From positions 1-20,422 of the forward strand of contig LJUE01000038.1 in the NCBI GenBank assembly GCA_001303885.1: a stretch of DNA of 20,422 nucleotides, given 5' to 3'. The position numbers and the translations under genes are program-made. The stretch is from Planctomycetes bacterium SM23_32 (GTDB lineage: Bacteria; Planctomycetota; Brocadiia; SM23-32). Under the pieces are notes generated by a model. The model saw only the letters and a list, made by a program, of their open reading frames with translations. It ran no database searches and was not told the DNA's origin. This document shows positions 11,929-20,295 of this stretch, piece after piece. How positions within the stretch are numbered: position 1 is the first letter of the stretch; every line of letters starts with the position of its first letter.

Positions 11929-13851
11929 GTGGAGCGCCGCGTGATGGCCAGCGGGCTCACCCGCATCTCCACCTCCCTGATCCGCGAGCTGGTGGACAAC
12001 GAGCTGTTCGAGCGGAGCCAGACCGCCCGGCTCAAGAGGCAGGCCGTCATCGGCATGCCCAAGTTCGACCTCGAACAGATCATCCGCAGCAAGAGCAAAG
12101 AGAACGCCAACATCGCCCAGAACAACCCCGAGGCCATCAACCTGGCCGTCGCCGAGCACACGCTGAAGCAGTACGCCCTTCAGGAGGTCTTCAGCGAGGA
12201 GGTCGCCGACGCACACATGCTGGGCAAGGTCCACGTGCACGACCTGGGCTACCCGACCCGCGTCTACTGCTCCAGCCACTCGCTGGAGTACCTGAAGAAG
12301 TACGGGCTGCACCTGCAGCACCTGGACACCTCGAGCGGCCCGGCCAAGCACGCCCGCACCCTGACCGGCCACCTCAACACCTTCCTGGCCTCCATGCAGG
12401 CCTACTACGCCGGCGCCCTGGGCGTGGGCTACATCAACATCTTCTACGCCCCCTACGTGGAGCACATGTCCTACGAGGAGATGCAGCAGGAGGCCCAGCA
12501 CCTGATCTTCAGCTCCTCGCAGAACGCCTTCAGCCGGGGCGGGCAGACGCTGTTCCTGGACTTCAACGTGCACACCGGCGTGCCGCGCTACCTGCGGGAC
12601 GTGCCGGCCGTCGGACCGGGCGGCGGCTACAACGGGCGCACCTACGGCGACTACGAGCGGACCGCCCAGCGCTTCTGCAAGGCCATGCTCGACGTGTGGC
12701 GCCAGGGCGACCAGTACGGCAACCTGTTCGCCTTCCCCAAGTGCGACCTGCACATCAGCGACGACACGCTCAGCCACCCGGCCCAGCGGGAGATACTGGA
12801 GTATGCCTCCGTGCTGGCCAGCGAGAACGGCGTGCCCTACTTCATCTTCGACCGCGACGAGGTGACCCTGAGCGCCTGCTGCCGGCTGCGGACCACGATC
12901 AAGGACGACTACATGATCCGCCACCCGGAGAGCATGCGGTTCTGCGGGTTCCAGAACGTGACCATCAACCTGCCCCAGGCCGCCTACCGGGCCGGGCCGG
13001 GCAACTGGGAAGCCCTCTACAGGGAGGTGGACGACGGCATCGAGCTGGCCATGAAGGCCCACCTCCAGAAGCGCCGCTTCATCGCCAGCCTCATGACCGA
13101 CCCGAGCCAGCCGCTGTGGGAGATCGGCAAGACGGCCGCCGACGGGCGGCCCTACGTGGACCTGAAGAAGGCGACCTACATCATCGGCCTGATCGGCCTG
13201 AACGAGTGCATGCTCTACATGACCGGCCGGGAGCTGCACGAGGACCCCGAGCTGATACGCCGGGGGCTGCGCCTGATCCGGCACATGCAGTTCCGGGCCG
13301 CCGAACTGGGGGAACCGCACCAGATGCGCGTGGCGCTGGAGGAATCCCCGGCGGAGAGCGCCGCGCGCCGACTGGCCAAAGTGGACCTGCGGCGGTTCCC
13401 CCAGGCCCGGGACGTGATGCGCGGCGACCTGGGCGGCGACGAGATGTACTACACCAACAGCATCCACCTGCGGGCCGACGCGCCGGTGGACCTGCTGACG
13501 CGCATCCGGCTCCAGAGCAAGTTCCACCGCGCCATCGAGAGCGGCGCCATCATCCACGCCTTCGTCGGCGAGGAGAGGCCGCCGGCCGCCAGCATCACCA
13601 ACCTGGTGGAGAAGACCTTCCGGCAGACCCAGGCCGCCCAGCTCACCATCAGCCCGGAGTTCACCATCTGCAACGACTGCCACCGCTCCACGCCCGGGCT
13701 CAAAGAGATCTGCGGCCACTGCCGCAGCAGCAACGTCTACGGCATGACGCGCGTGGTCGGCTACTTCAGCCGCGTCCACAACTGGAACAAGTCCAAGGTC
13801 GGCGAACTGAAGGACCGCCAGCGCGGCAACTACAGCGTCGCGCTGGCCTGA
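11929..13851 (+). CDS. nrdD: Anaerobic (class III) ribonucleoside-triphosphate reductase, catalytic part after the in-frame stop
   Basis: The catalytic body of NrdD, which reduces ribonucleoside triphosphates to deoxy forms using a glycyl radical. Homologous sequence starts right after the TAG (11881); the first possible restarts are GTG 11929 and ATG 11944, neither with a strong Shine-Dalgarno. With 11494 as residue 1 and the stop as 129, the key sites are C259 in the HVHDLGYPTRVYCSSHS block (thiyl candidate), C462-C463 in TLSACCRLR, the zinc site C726-x2-C729 and C740-x2-C743, and the glycyl radical motif RVVGYFS with G756. The end, WNKSKVGELKDRQRG, is also family-typical. All catalytic features are intact; only the N-terminal allosteric part is disrupted. 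Gene order with nrdR, a redoxin and nrdG supports the call. Without the ATP-cone the enzyme may lack dATP inhibition. Confidence 0.92.
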   Translation: MERRVMASGLTRISTSLIRELVDNELFERSQTARLKRQAVIGMPKFDLEQIIRSKSKENANIAQNNPEAINLAVAEHTLKQYALQEVFSEEVADAHMLGKVHVHDLGYPTRVYCSSHSLEYLKKYGLHLQHLDTSSGPAKHARTLTGHLNTFLASMQAYYAGALGVGYINIFYAPYVEHMSYEEMQQEAQHLIFSSSQNAFSRGGQTLFLDFNVHTGVPRYLRDVPAVGPGGGYNGRTYGDYERTAQRFCKAMLDVWRQGDQYGNLFAFPKCDLHISDDTLSHPAQREILEYASVLASENGVPYFIFDRDEVTLSACCRLRTTIKDDYMIRHPESMRFCGFQNVTINLPQAAYRAGPGNWEALYREVDDGIELAMKAHLQKRRFIASLMTDPSQPLWEIGKTAADGRPYVDLKKATYIIGLIGLNECMLYMTGRELHEDPELIRRGLRLIRHMQFRAAELGEPHQMRVALEESPAESAARRLAKVDLRRFPQARDVMRGDLGGDEMYYTNSIHLRADAPVDLLTRIRLQSKFHRAIESGAIIHAFVGEERPPAASITNLVEKTFRQTQAAQLTISPEFTICNDCHRSTPGLKEICGHCRSSNVYGMTRVVGYFSRVHNWNKSKVGELKDRQRGNYSVALA

Positions 13852-13878
13852 CTGCGAACAGGATCGCGGGGAGGGCGC

Positions 13879-14151
13879 ATGATCATCGAGATCTTCGGCA
13901 AGCAGGACTGCAAGCTCTGCGAGAGCGCCAAGAAGAAGATCACCCACTTCCTCCAGAAGTGGGACGTGAAGGGCAACGTGCAGGTGGTCTTCCGCGACAT
14001 GGAGACCGAGGAAGGCGCCGCCGAGGGGGACTTCTTCGACGTCTTCGAGATACCCTCTGTGCTGCTGAAGGAGGACCGCGACTCCGTCGTGGCCCGCTGG
14101 GACGGCCAGGCGCCCCCCAGCGACGAACTCCAGCGCCGCCTCTGCGCGTGA
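13879..14151 (+). CDS. Thioredoxin/glutaredoxin-like redoxin (NrdH-like role)
   Basis: A 90-residue thioredoxin-fold protein with the start MIIEIFGKQDCKLCESAK. C11-K-L-C14 is the redox-active CxxC at the usual place after the first strand. The later FEIPSVLLKED supplies the cis-proline segment. The ATG has GGGGAGGG 3-4 nt upstream, and only 27 nt separate it from the nrdD stop. Some class III reductases take electrons from thioredoxin-type proteins instead of formate, so a dedicated redoxin in the operon fits that group. It is shorter than thioredoxin (about 105) and near glutaredoxin/NrdH size. The electron-donor role is inference from context; the CxxC fold is seen. Confidence 0.82.
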   Translation: MIIEIFGKQDCKLCESAKKKITHFLQKWDVKGNVQVVFRDMETEEGAAEGDFFDVFEIPSVLLKEDRDSVVARWDGQAPPSDELQRRLCA

Positions 14152-14183
14152 AGCAGAGCTGGCACGCCGGCGCCGTCAGGAGC

Positions 14184-14528
14184 ATGACGATGATACACCA
14201 GATCCGGTGTCACGTGAGAGGCGGACCTTACCTTGTGGAGTTCGAGGACGGTCTGAAGGTCACCCTCAATGACACGGTTGGGGAATGCCAATTCGCCGCG
14301 CATCGGGACGAAATCAAGAACATCGAGCCCGACGTTTCCCAGCTCAGCGATGTCTGGTGGGGTCAGAGCAACTCCGTCGACCAATACCCACGGATCGAGC
14401 GCTTCGAACCAGCAGATGCAGGGCAGTACCGCGTCATCTGTAGCCGCGGCGCACGTGCCATGATAACGGCTCACGAGCTGGCTAGCTTGCTGCACATATG
14501 CAGGAGGGGGCTCGCGCCCGCCCTCTGA
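14184..14528 (+). CDS. Hypothetical protein, 114 residues, inside the nrd operon
   Basis: A frame from ATG 14184 (AGGA just upstream; ATG 14190 is an alternative) begins MTMIHQIRCHVRGGPYLVEF. I do not recognise a family. A short strand-turn-strand (YLVEFEDGLKVTL) near the N-terminus is followed by acidic and aromatic sequence (EIKNIEPDVSQLSDVWWGQ), then DAGQYRVICSRGARAMIT, and an amphipathic C-terminal helix. No signal peptide or membrane segment is evident. Its codons are less GC-biased at the third position than its neighbours', suggesting recent arrival or weak selection. It lies 32 nt after the redoxin gene and 122 nt before nrdG, interrupting an otherwise purely nucleotide-reduction operon. 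A DUF2442-like strand start is possible but weak. Confidence 0.6.
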   Translation: MTMIHQIRCHVRGGPYLVEFEDGLKVTLNDTVGECQFAAHRDEIKNIEPDVSQLSDVWWGQSNSVDQYPRIERFEPADAGQYRVICSRGARAMITAHELASLLHICRRGLAPAL

Positions 14529-14650
14529 ACGAGGCCCGCGTCGGCCCCTGCGATTGCCTGGCGCGCCGCCATCCCTCGCCAGCTTTGTTGGCCCCTTCGT
14601 TGTGTCCCCGCCACAGGCGGCTAACGCCGTGGTTCGGACCGGCGGTGAGG

Positions 14651-15388
14651 ATGGAGATAAAGGGCTTCATCGAGAGCAGCCTGCTGGAGTGGGAAGGGCG
14701 GATCGCCTCCGTCATCTTCCTGCCCGGATGCAACTTGCGCTGCCACTACTGCCACGCCGCCCACCTGATCCTCCATCCCGAGCGGCTTGAAAGCCTCAAC
14801 CGCGACCGGCTCCTCGGCTACATGCTGCGACAGCGCGGGTGGCTGGACGGCATCGTCATCACCGGCGGCGAGCCGACGCTCTACGGCGAGGAGCTGCTGG
14901 AGCTGACGGACGACATCCACGCCATCCCCCTGGACGTGATGGTCGAGACCAACGGCACGCGGCCCGAATGGGTCGGCCGACTCATCGCCGAGGGCCACGT
15001 CGAGGCGCTGGCCATGGACCTAAAGGCGCCGCTCACGCGGCCCGACTACGAGCGCGTGGCCGGCGTCGCGACCGACGTGGACGACGTGCGCCATTCGCTG
15101 CGCCTCATCAAGGAGAGCGGCCTGCCGCACGAGATCCGCGTCACCGTCGTGCCCGGCCTAGTGGGAAGGGACGAGCTGGAACGGATGGCGCCCGACCTGA
15201 AGGGGGCCGACCAGGTGGCCATCCAGAACTTCCAGCCCGACCACTGCCTGAGCGAGGAGCTGCGCAGCGTGGTCCCCTACGCCCCCGAGGAGCTGGACGA
15301 GCTGGTCGCCCTCGTCGAGCCCGTCTGCCGGCGCGTGGTCGTGCGGGGCCGGGACCACGCGGCAGCCGTCAGGAGCCGGCCACAGTAG
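14651..15388 (+). CDS. nrdG: Anaerobic ribonucleotide reductase-activating radical SAM protein
   Basis: A 245-residue radical SAM enzyme that uses a 4Fe-4S cluster and S-adenosylmethionine to put the glycyl radical on NrdD. The cluster motif is C27-x3-C31-x2-C34 (PGCNLRCHYCH), followed by ITGGEPTL (70-77), the SAM-binding GGEP element, VETNGT, and LAMDLKAPL. It belongs to the longer NrdG type with a full partial-barrel, as found in bacteria with redoxin-linked NrdD, rather than the short E. coli form (about 154). ATG 14651 is the likely start, but the Shine-Dalgarno is poorly placed and GTG 14645 is possible. It is the last gene of the operon. A 7-cyano-7-deazaguanine (QueE) type enzyme is unlikely because the operon and N-terminus fit NrdG. 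Confidence 0.88.
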   Translation: MEIKGFIESSLLEWEGRIASVIFLPGCNLRCHYCHAAHLILHPERLESLNRDRLLGYMLRQRGWLDGIVITGGEPTLYGEELLELTDDIHAIPLDVMVETNGTRPEWVGRLIAEGHVEALAMDLKAPLTRPDYERVAGVATDVDDVRHSLRLIKESGLPHEIRVTVVPGLVGRDELERMAPDLKGADQVAIQNFQPDHCLSEELRSVVPYAPEELDELVALVEPVCRRVVVRGRDHAAAVRSRPQ

Positions 15389-15431
15389 CCCCCCGCCTAG
15401 CGCCCTCAGCCAACCGGCGCTGCCCCGCCAC

Positions 15432-15521
15432 GGAAATGGGGACAGGGCCGCACGGCCTGACTCACGGCGCCGCGCCAAGCGCGGGCCTGCTGCAGACCCC
15501 CCCGTGCCTGTCCCCACTTCC
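15432..15521. repeat. REP/MITE-like element with 15-bp terminal inverted repeats
   Basis: GGAAATGGGGACAGG (15432-15446) and CCTGTCCCCACTTCC (15507-15521) pair at 14 of 15 positions around a GC-rich centre, making a 90-bp foldable unit. GGGGACAGG ends like these occur on short non-autonomous elements mobilised by REP-associated (Y1) transposases. No transposase gene is present, so it would have been moved in trans. Confidence 0.6.
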
Positions 15522-15554
15522 GCCGCCCGTGAGCTCAGCAGGCCGCGACATGGG

Positions 15555-15665
15555 GTCATTCCGCGGCGGGCTCGGCGTGACAAGGGAGCGGACGCTCCGC
15601 GCGCGATTCTCGCGAGACTCTCGCCCGAGGTGAGCCTGCCCGCCGTTGACGGGACTCGGAATGAC
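15555..15665. repeat. 111-bp imperfect inverted repeat (REP-like)
   Basis: GTCATTCCG (15555-15563) and CGGAATGAC (15657-15665) are perfect 9-bp complements. Inside them, GGCGGGCTC and GAGCCTGCCCGCC continue the pairing imperfectly, and the centre holds smaller palindromes such as GGAGCG-ga-CGCTCC and TCTCGCGAGA. The unit would fold into a long branched hairpin. Together with the element at 15432-15521 it occupies most of the gap after nrdG. Confidence 0.5.
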
Positions 15666-15898
15666 AAGCGGGCCGGGCGCGGTTTTTCCGCTGCCCATTT
15701 CGGCGAGCAACGGGCGGCCCCGGCGACACAGAGCCGGCCGGCAGCGCCGCCGCCCGCGCTCGCCCGAGCATCTCAATCCCTTACCAACGCAACACTTACG
15801 CCGCCCGAGCGCCTTCCCCTCCCTGGGCTCCAGCCGGCACAGGGCCGCTTCTGCGCCGCCCGGACGGCCGGCGGATGAGTTTGCCATCCGCCTTTGGC

Positions 15899-15904
15899 TA
15901 CAAT
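15899..15904 (+). promoter_or_regulatory. Possible -10 element of smc
   Basis: TACAAT, a 5/6 match, stands out in the GC-rich region 127 nt before the smc start. The best-spaced -35 (TGAGTT, 17 nt upstream) is poor, so the promoter is tentative. Confidence 0.3.
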
Positions 15905-15960
15905 CCGCTCTGTTGTGACCCAGCGGAAGCCGATACAGCAACGGGGTCGCACGCAGCAGC

Positions 15961-15987
15961 GCCGGGGGGCCGGCCTCCCGGCGTTTT
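15961..15987 (+). terminator. Terminator-like hairpin in the smc leader
   Basis: GCCGGGGGG (15961-15969) pairs with CCTCCCGGC (15974-15982) as nine base pairs with one G-T wobble and a 4-nt loop, followed by GTTTT. This is the best intrinsic terminator shape in the window. It ends about 43 nt before the smc GTG. It may close the nrd operon, or act as an attenuator if smc is transcribed from the upstream TACAAT. Confidence 0.55.
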
Positions 15988-16030
15988 GTCGCTGTCCTTC
16001 CCGCACCGGCTGCTCGACGGAGCGCGCGCC

Positions 16031-19000
16031 GTGAAGCTGAAGAAGCTCGACCTCTACGGCTTCAAGTCCTTCGCGGACCGCACCACGTTCGAGTTCGAGG
16101 ACCGCCTCTCGGCGCTGGTGGGCCCCAACGGGTCCGGCAAGAGCAACGTGGTGGACGCCATCAAGTGGGTGCTGGGGGAGCGCAGCGCCCAGAAGCTGCG
16201 CGGCGCCGAGATGGCCAACGTCATCTTCGGCGGCAGCGAGGGGCGCAAGCCCCTGAGCTTCGCCGAGGTGAAGCTGACCATTGACAACGCCGACGGCTGG
16301 CTGCCGGTGGACTACGAGGAGGTCTGCATCGGCCGGCGCGTGGACCGCGAGGGCCAGAGCGCGTTCTCCATCAACGGCCAGCAGTGCCGGCTGAAGGACG
16401 TGCGCCACCTGCTGCTGGACACCGGCGTGGGCACCAGCAGCTACAGCTTCATCGAGCAGGGGCAGATAGACCGCATCCTGCGCTCCAGCCCGACGGAGCG
16501 CCGCTCCGTGTTCGAGGAGGCGGCCGGCATCAACCGGTTCCTCGAACAGAAGAAGGAAGCCGAGCGCAAGCTCGAGCGGGTGGCAAACAACCTGGCCCGC
16601 GTCAGCGACATCGTCGAGGAGGTCCAGCGCCAGCTCCGCAGCGTCAAGTACCAGGCCGGCCGGGCCCGCACCTTCAAGAAGCAGGCCGAGCAGCTCCAGC
16701 GGCTGCGGCTGGCCTATGGCCTGCACGCCTGGCACGGCCTCCAGGCGGACGAGCAGAAGCACGCCGGCGACATCCGCGACGCCCTGGCCGAGAAGGCGCA
16801 GCTCACCGACCGCCAGAGCCGGGCCGAAGCCGACCTGCACTGCGGCCGAGCGGACCTCCAGAAGGCCCAGACGGAGCTGGCCGAATCCCGTCAGCGCCTC
16901 ACGCGCGTCGAGGCGCGCCTGGAGAGCCTGGCCCGCGAGGCCGAACTGAGCCGCCAGAGGCAGCAGGAGATCCGCGACCGCCTTGAGGAACTCGACCAGC
17001 GCGGCAGCACACTTGAACGCCGGCGCGCGGAACTGGCGGAGGAACTCAGCGCGGCCCAGGCCCGCCTCCAGGAGAGCGGGGAGGAGCTGGCAGAGACGTC
17101 TGAGCGACTGACGGCCCTCCAGGGCCGCGCCGAGGGGCTGCGCCGCGACCGCCGCGACGCCGAGCAGATCGTCGAGGCGCGCAAGTCCGAGGTATTCGAC
17201 CTCTTTCAGCGCGAGGCCGACCTGCGCAACCAGAGCGAGGTGCTCGCGGCCGAGAAACGTGCCCTCCAGAACCGCCTGGACCGCACCGAGGGCCGTCAGG
17301 GCGAACTGGCCGAGCAGCTCCACCGCATCGAAGGCGAGGGCGCCCGCGCCCGGGAGAAGCTCGAAGAGCTCCACATGCAGCAGGCCGAGGCAGACGGCCA
17401 GCTAAGGGCGCTGCGCAGCGCCCTCGCCGACTGCGAGGAACGGCTGGACACCGTGGCCACACGCCGCAGCGAGACCCAGGCCGAGCTGAGCGGCCGGACG
17501 GCGCGGCGCGACGTGCTGCGGGACCTGGAAAGCCGGGCCGAAGGCGTGGGCGCCGGGGCCAGGCGGCTGATCGAGGCGGCTCTGCCGGGCACCGTCGGCA
17601 TGCTCGCCCAGATGCTGGAGGTGCCGCTCGAGCTGGCGGCGGCCGTGGAAGCGGCCCTCGGGGACAGGGTTGAGGCGGTCGTGATCGAGGGGGCCGACCA
17701 GGCACACGCGGCCCTTCGGATACTCGCCGGCGAGGAGGCCGGATGGGCGGACCTGATAGTGCTGGACTGCCTGGGACGGCGCGAGCGCGCCGAGCTCGGC
17801 CCCCTGCCCAGCGTTCGGGGACGGCTGAGCGAGATGGTCAGGTGCGCCGAACAGGTCAGGCCGGCCGTGGAACTGCTCCTGGCCAACGCCTTCCTGGTGG
17901 AAGAGCAGGCCGTGCCGGCGCTGCTCAAGAGCGGCCTGCCGCCCGGCGGGGTGCTGGTGACCGCCTCCGGCCAGCGCTACGGGGCCGACGGCGTCTGGGC
18001 GGGCGGCACCCCCGAGAGGGCCGGCCTGATCAGCCGTCGCAGCGAGTTAGCGGCCCTGCAAGGCGACATCGAGGAGCTGCAAGCCGAGCTGACGGGGCTG
18101 GCCGCCGAGCGAGAGAAGTGGGCCGGCCGGCTCAGAGGCCTTGAAGCCGACGTCGAGGCCCAGGCGGCGCGGGCGGATGACTTGCGCCGCAACGCCGGCG
18201 AAGTCGAAAGCCATCTGCAGGTCGTCAGGAGCCGGGCCCGCGAGCTGAAGGACGAGCAGCACCTGGCCGAGGCCGAAGCCACTGCGCTGCGCTCGGACAT
18301 AGACGAGCTGGAGGGGCAGTCCGCTGCCCTGCGCGCGCAGTCCGAGCAGGTGCGGCGCGACCGCGGCGCGGCCCAGAAGGCCGTCGAAGCCGAGCAGGTG
18401 CATCTGCGTGCAATGGAGGATGAGCTGCAATCGCTCGGCGAGCAGCTCAACGTCCTGGCCGGCGAGCTGGCGGCGGCCCGCGAGCAGGAACGGAGCCTGC
18501 GTTCACTCGCCGACAGACTCCAGGCCGACGGCAGCCGGGCCAACTCCGAGCTGGGGGCGCTGCGCGCCGAACGCGAGCAGAGCACGCGCCGCAGCCGCGA
18601 GGCGGGCGACGCCGTGGAAACTGCACTGGCCGAAGCGCGCGACCTGGAGCAGGAGAAGGCGTCGCTCAAGGGCGCGCTCGAAACCGAGTCGTCCACGCTT
18701 CAGGCCATCCGCCAGCGCATAGAGGGCCTCACCGCCGAGTGCCAGGCCGTGGCCGGGCAGCGCGAACAGCTCGAACAGAAGCTCCACGGGCTGCGCATGG
18801 CGGAGAACGAGACGGCCATCAAGACGCAGGACCTGCTCGAACGCACGGCCGAGGACTACGGCGTGCGCCTGGAGGCCCTCCAGCGCGAGCCGGAGGGGTG
18901 GCGCGACGACTCGCCCTTCCTGACCAAGTTGATCCGCGAGCTCACGGACGAGGCGCCGCCGAGGCGTCCCACCGAGAGCGTGGCCTCCTGGTATCGGCAG

Positions 19001-19816
19001 ATGGGCAGCGCCGAGCAGGAAGACAAGCCCCCCGAGGAGGATGTCCCCGAGTTCATCAGCCTGGAAGAGGCGACCGAGCTGCGCCGCGCCGTGCTGGAGA
19101 TGGCCGACGACCCCGCGACGGACTGGCAGCGCGTGAAGACCGACGTGGCCCGGCTGAAGGCCAAGGTGGACCGGGTCGGAAACGTGAACGTGGAGGCCAT
19201 CCGCCAGCAGGAGGAGCTGGAGGTGCGGCTCCAGTTCCTGACCGACCAGAAGGAGGACCTCGAGACGGCGCGCCGCCACCAGCGGGAGATCATCCGCGAG
19301 CTGAACAAGAAGAGCCGGGAGCGGTTCCGCGAGACCTTCGAGGAGGTGAGGCAGAACTTCCAGGCGCTCTTCCGCAAGCTCTTCGGCGGGGGCGCGGCCG
19401 ACCTGGTCCTGGACGAAGAGGAGGAGGACATCCTCGAGGCCGGCGTCGAGATGGTAGCCCGCCCGCCCGGCAAGGAGACCAGCTCCATCACGCTGCTCAG
19501 CGGCGGCGAGAGGGCCCTGACCACCGTGGCCCTGCTCTTTGCCATGTTCCAGGCCAAGCCGAGCCCCTTCTGCCTGCTCGACGAAGTGGACGCGCCGCTG
19601 GACGACAGCAACGTCGAGCGCTTCCTGATGCTGCTTGAGGAGTTCCGGCACGACACGCAGTTCATCGTCATCACGCACAACAAGCTGACGATGGGCGTGG
19701 CGCAGGTGCTCTACGGACTGACCATGACGGACGGCGTGAGCAAGCAGATATCGGTGAAGTTCGAGGAGGTGGACCGCAGCCTGGCCCAGCAGACGCCCCG
19801 TGCCAGGGCGGGTTGA
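16031..19816 (+). CDS. smc: Chromosome segregation protein SMC
   Basis: A 1261-residue condensin ATPase that organises and segregates the chromosome, normally with ScpA/ScpB. GTG 16031 is the start because VKLKKLDLYGFKSFADRT is the conserved SMC N-terminus; upstream codons in the same frame show no conservation. Walker A is GPNGSGKSN (31-39) and the Q-loop region lies in SSYSFIEQGQIDRIL. Two long coiled-coil arms of Glu/Ala/Arg/Leu-rich heptads flank a hinge at about 500-660 (LPGTVGMLAQMLEVPLELAA, then AALGDRVEAVVIEG). The C-terminal head has the signature LLSGGERALT (1155-1164) and Walker B FCLLDEVDAPLDD with D1184 and E1185. It is about 70 residues longer than typical bacterial SMC, mostly in the arms. 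No scpA/scpB gene is in the window. No frameshift was seen. Confidence 0.96.
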   Translation: MKLKKLDLYGFKSFADRTTFEFEDRLSALVGPNGSGKSNVVDAIKWVLGERSAQKLRGAEMANVIFGGSEGRKPLSFAEVKLTIDNADGWLPVDYEEVCIGRRVDREGQSAFSINGQQCRLKDVRHLLLDTGVGTSSYSFIEQGQIDRILRSSPTERRSVFEEAAGINRFLEQKKEAERKLERVANNLARVSDIVEEVQRQLRSVKYQAGRARTFKKQAEQLQRLRLAYGLHAWHGLQADEQKHAGDIRDALAEKAQLTDRQSRAEADLHCGRADLQKAQTELAESRQRLTRVEARLESLAREAELSRQRQQEIRDRLEELDQRGSTLERRRAELAEELSAAQARLQESGEELAETSERLTALQGRAEGLRRDRRDAEQIVEARKSEVFDLFQREADLRNQSEVLAAEKRALQNRLDRTEGRQGELAEQLHRIEGEGARAREKLEELHMQQAEADGQLRALRSALADCEERLDTVATRRSETQAELSGRTARRDVLRDLESRAEGVGAGARRLIEAALPGTVGMLAQMLEVPLELAAAVEAALGDRVEAVVIEGADQAHAALRILAGEEAGWADLIVLDCLGRRERAELGPLPSVRGRLSEMVRCAEQVRPAVELLLANAFLVEEQAVPALLKSGLPPGGVLVTASGQRYGADGVWAGGTPERAGLISRRSELAALQGDIEELQAELTGLAAEREKWAGRLRGLEADVEAQAARADDLRRNAGEVESHLQVVRSRARELKDEQHLAEAEATALRSDIDELEGQSAALRAQSEQVRRDRGAAQKAVEAEQVHLRAMEDELQSLGEQLNVLAGELAAAREQERSLRSLADRLQADGSRANSELGALRAEREQSTRRSREAGDAVETALAEARDLEQEKASLKGALETESSTLQAIRQRIEGLTAECQAVAGQREQLEQKLHGLRMAENETAIKTQDLLERTAEDYGVRLEALQREPEGWRDDSPFLTKLIRELTDEAPPRRPTESVASWYRQMGSAEQEDKPPEEDVPEFISLEEATELRRAVLEMADDPATDWQRVKTDVARLKAKVDRVGNVNVEAIRQQEELEVRLQFLTDQKEDLETARRHQREIIRELNKKSRERFRETFEEVRQNFQALFRKLFGGGAADLVLDEEEEDILEAGVEMVARPPGKETSSITLLSGGERALTTVALLFAMFQAKPSPFCLLDEVDAPLDDSNVERFLMLLEEFRHDTQFIVITHNKLTMGVAQVLYGLTMTDGVSKQISVKFEEVDRSLAQQTPRARAG

Positions 19817-19826
19817 GGCGGCTGAC

Positions 19827-19853
19827 CGCCGAGAGCGCAGAGAACGCCGAGGG
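19827..19853. repeat. Three tandem 9-bp repeats just after smc
   Basis: CGCCGAGAG, CGCAGAGAA and CGCCGAGGG follow one another directly, starting 10 nt after the smc stop. CGCAGAGAA-type simple repeats are common between genes. In the rest of 19854-20148 I see no convincing gene, terminator or RNA. Confidence 0.5.
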
Positions 19854-20148
19854 GGCAGGACCAGGGGAGGGCAAACGCGCGGCCCCGCCGGCGTCTCAAC
19901 GGCCGGCTCCTGCCGGGACCCTCTGCGCACGCTGCCGGCGCCGTTGCCGCACCGCCACGCCACGGGCAGTGCCACCATCCCTTGGGCGCCCCGATGCCCT
20001 CTGGCCCACGCCACACCTCCCCTGGCTCGTCCCCAGTTCCATGGCGTGTTCTCCGGGGCCAGGGGGGCGGGCGATCCGGCAGACTCAGTGGCAATGGCCC
20101 TGGCATCAGAGCCCAGGTGAGCTCGCAGCCGAGCCTGAGCGACACCTC

Positions 20149-20285
20149 CCCCCTTGACAAAGGCCTTGTCCGCCCCTGGCGGGGCAGCATGGGACAGCGC
20201 TGGCCGAGGCCCTGTCCGCCTTCGACGGGCGCACCATAGCTGTCGTCCTCGGCACAGAGCCCCCTTGACAAAGGGCTCGTCCCCT
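20149..20285 (+). repeat. Two direct repeats of about 26 bp, 111 bp apart
   Basis: Copy 1 at 20149-20174 and copy 2 at 20260-20285 share the identical 15-mer CCCCCTTGACAAAGG followed by a similar tail (CCTTGTCCGCC against GCTCGTCCCCT). Each contains a perfect TTGACA. Only copy 2 has a -10 element at the right distance. Confidence 0.6.
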
Positions 20286-20293
20286 TGTATGAT
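20265..20293 (+). promoter_or_regulatory. Consensus sigma70 promoter of the gene at the right edge
   Basis: A perfect TTGACA (20265-20270), 17 nt, then TATGAT (20288-20293, 5/6). Transcription would start near 20300, about 60 nt before the ATG at 20362. The AT-rich stretch stands out in its surroundings. Confidence 0.75.
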
Positions 20294-20295
20294 GA

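Noticed and set aside
11455..13947. Long minus-strand open frame opposite nrdD
   Set aside because: It mirrors the GC-rich codon pattern of nrdD, is a low-complexity V/A/L/G/H-rich sequence and has no family resemblance; nrdD is certain on the plus strand.
15773..20014. Minus-strand open frames opposite smc
   Set aside because: They are leucine/alanine-rich shadows of the SMC coiled coil without ribosome binding sites or recognisable domains.
19711..20271. Minus-strand frame of 186 codons after smc
   Set aside because: It overlaps the smc end, is Arg/Gly/Pro-rich and has no domain or membrane pattern; the region looks non-coding with repeats.
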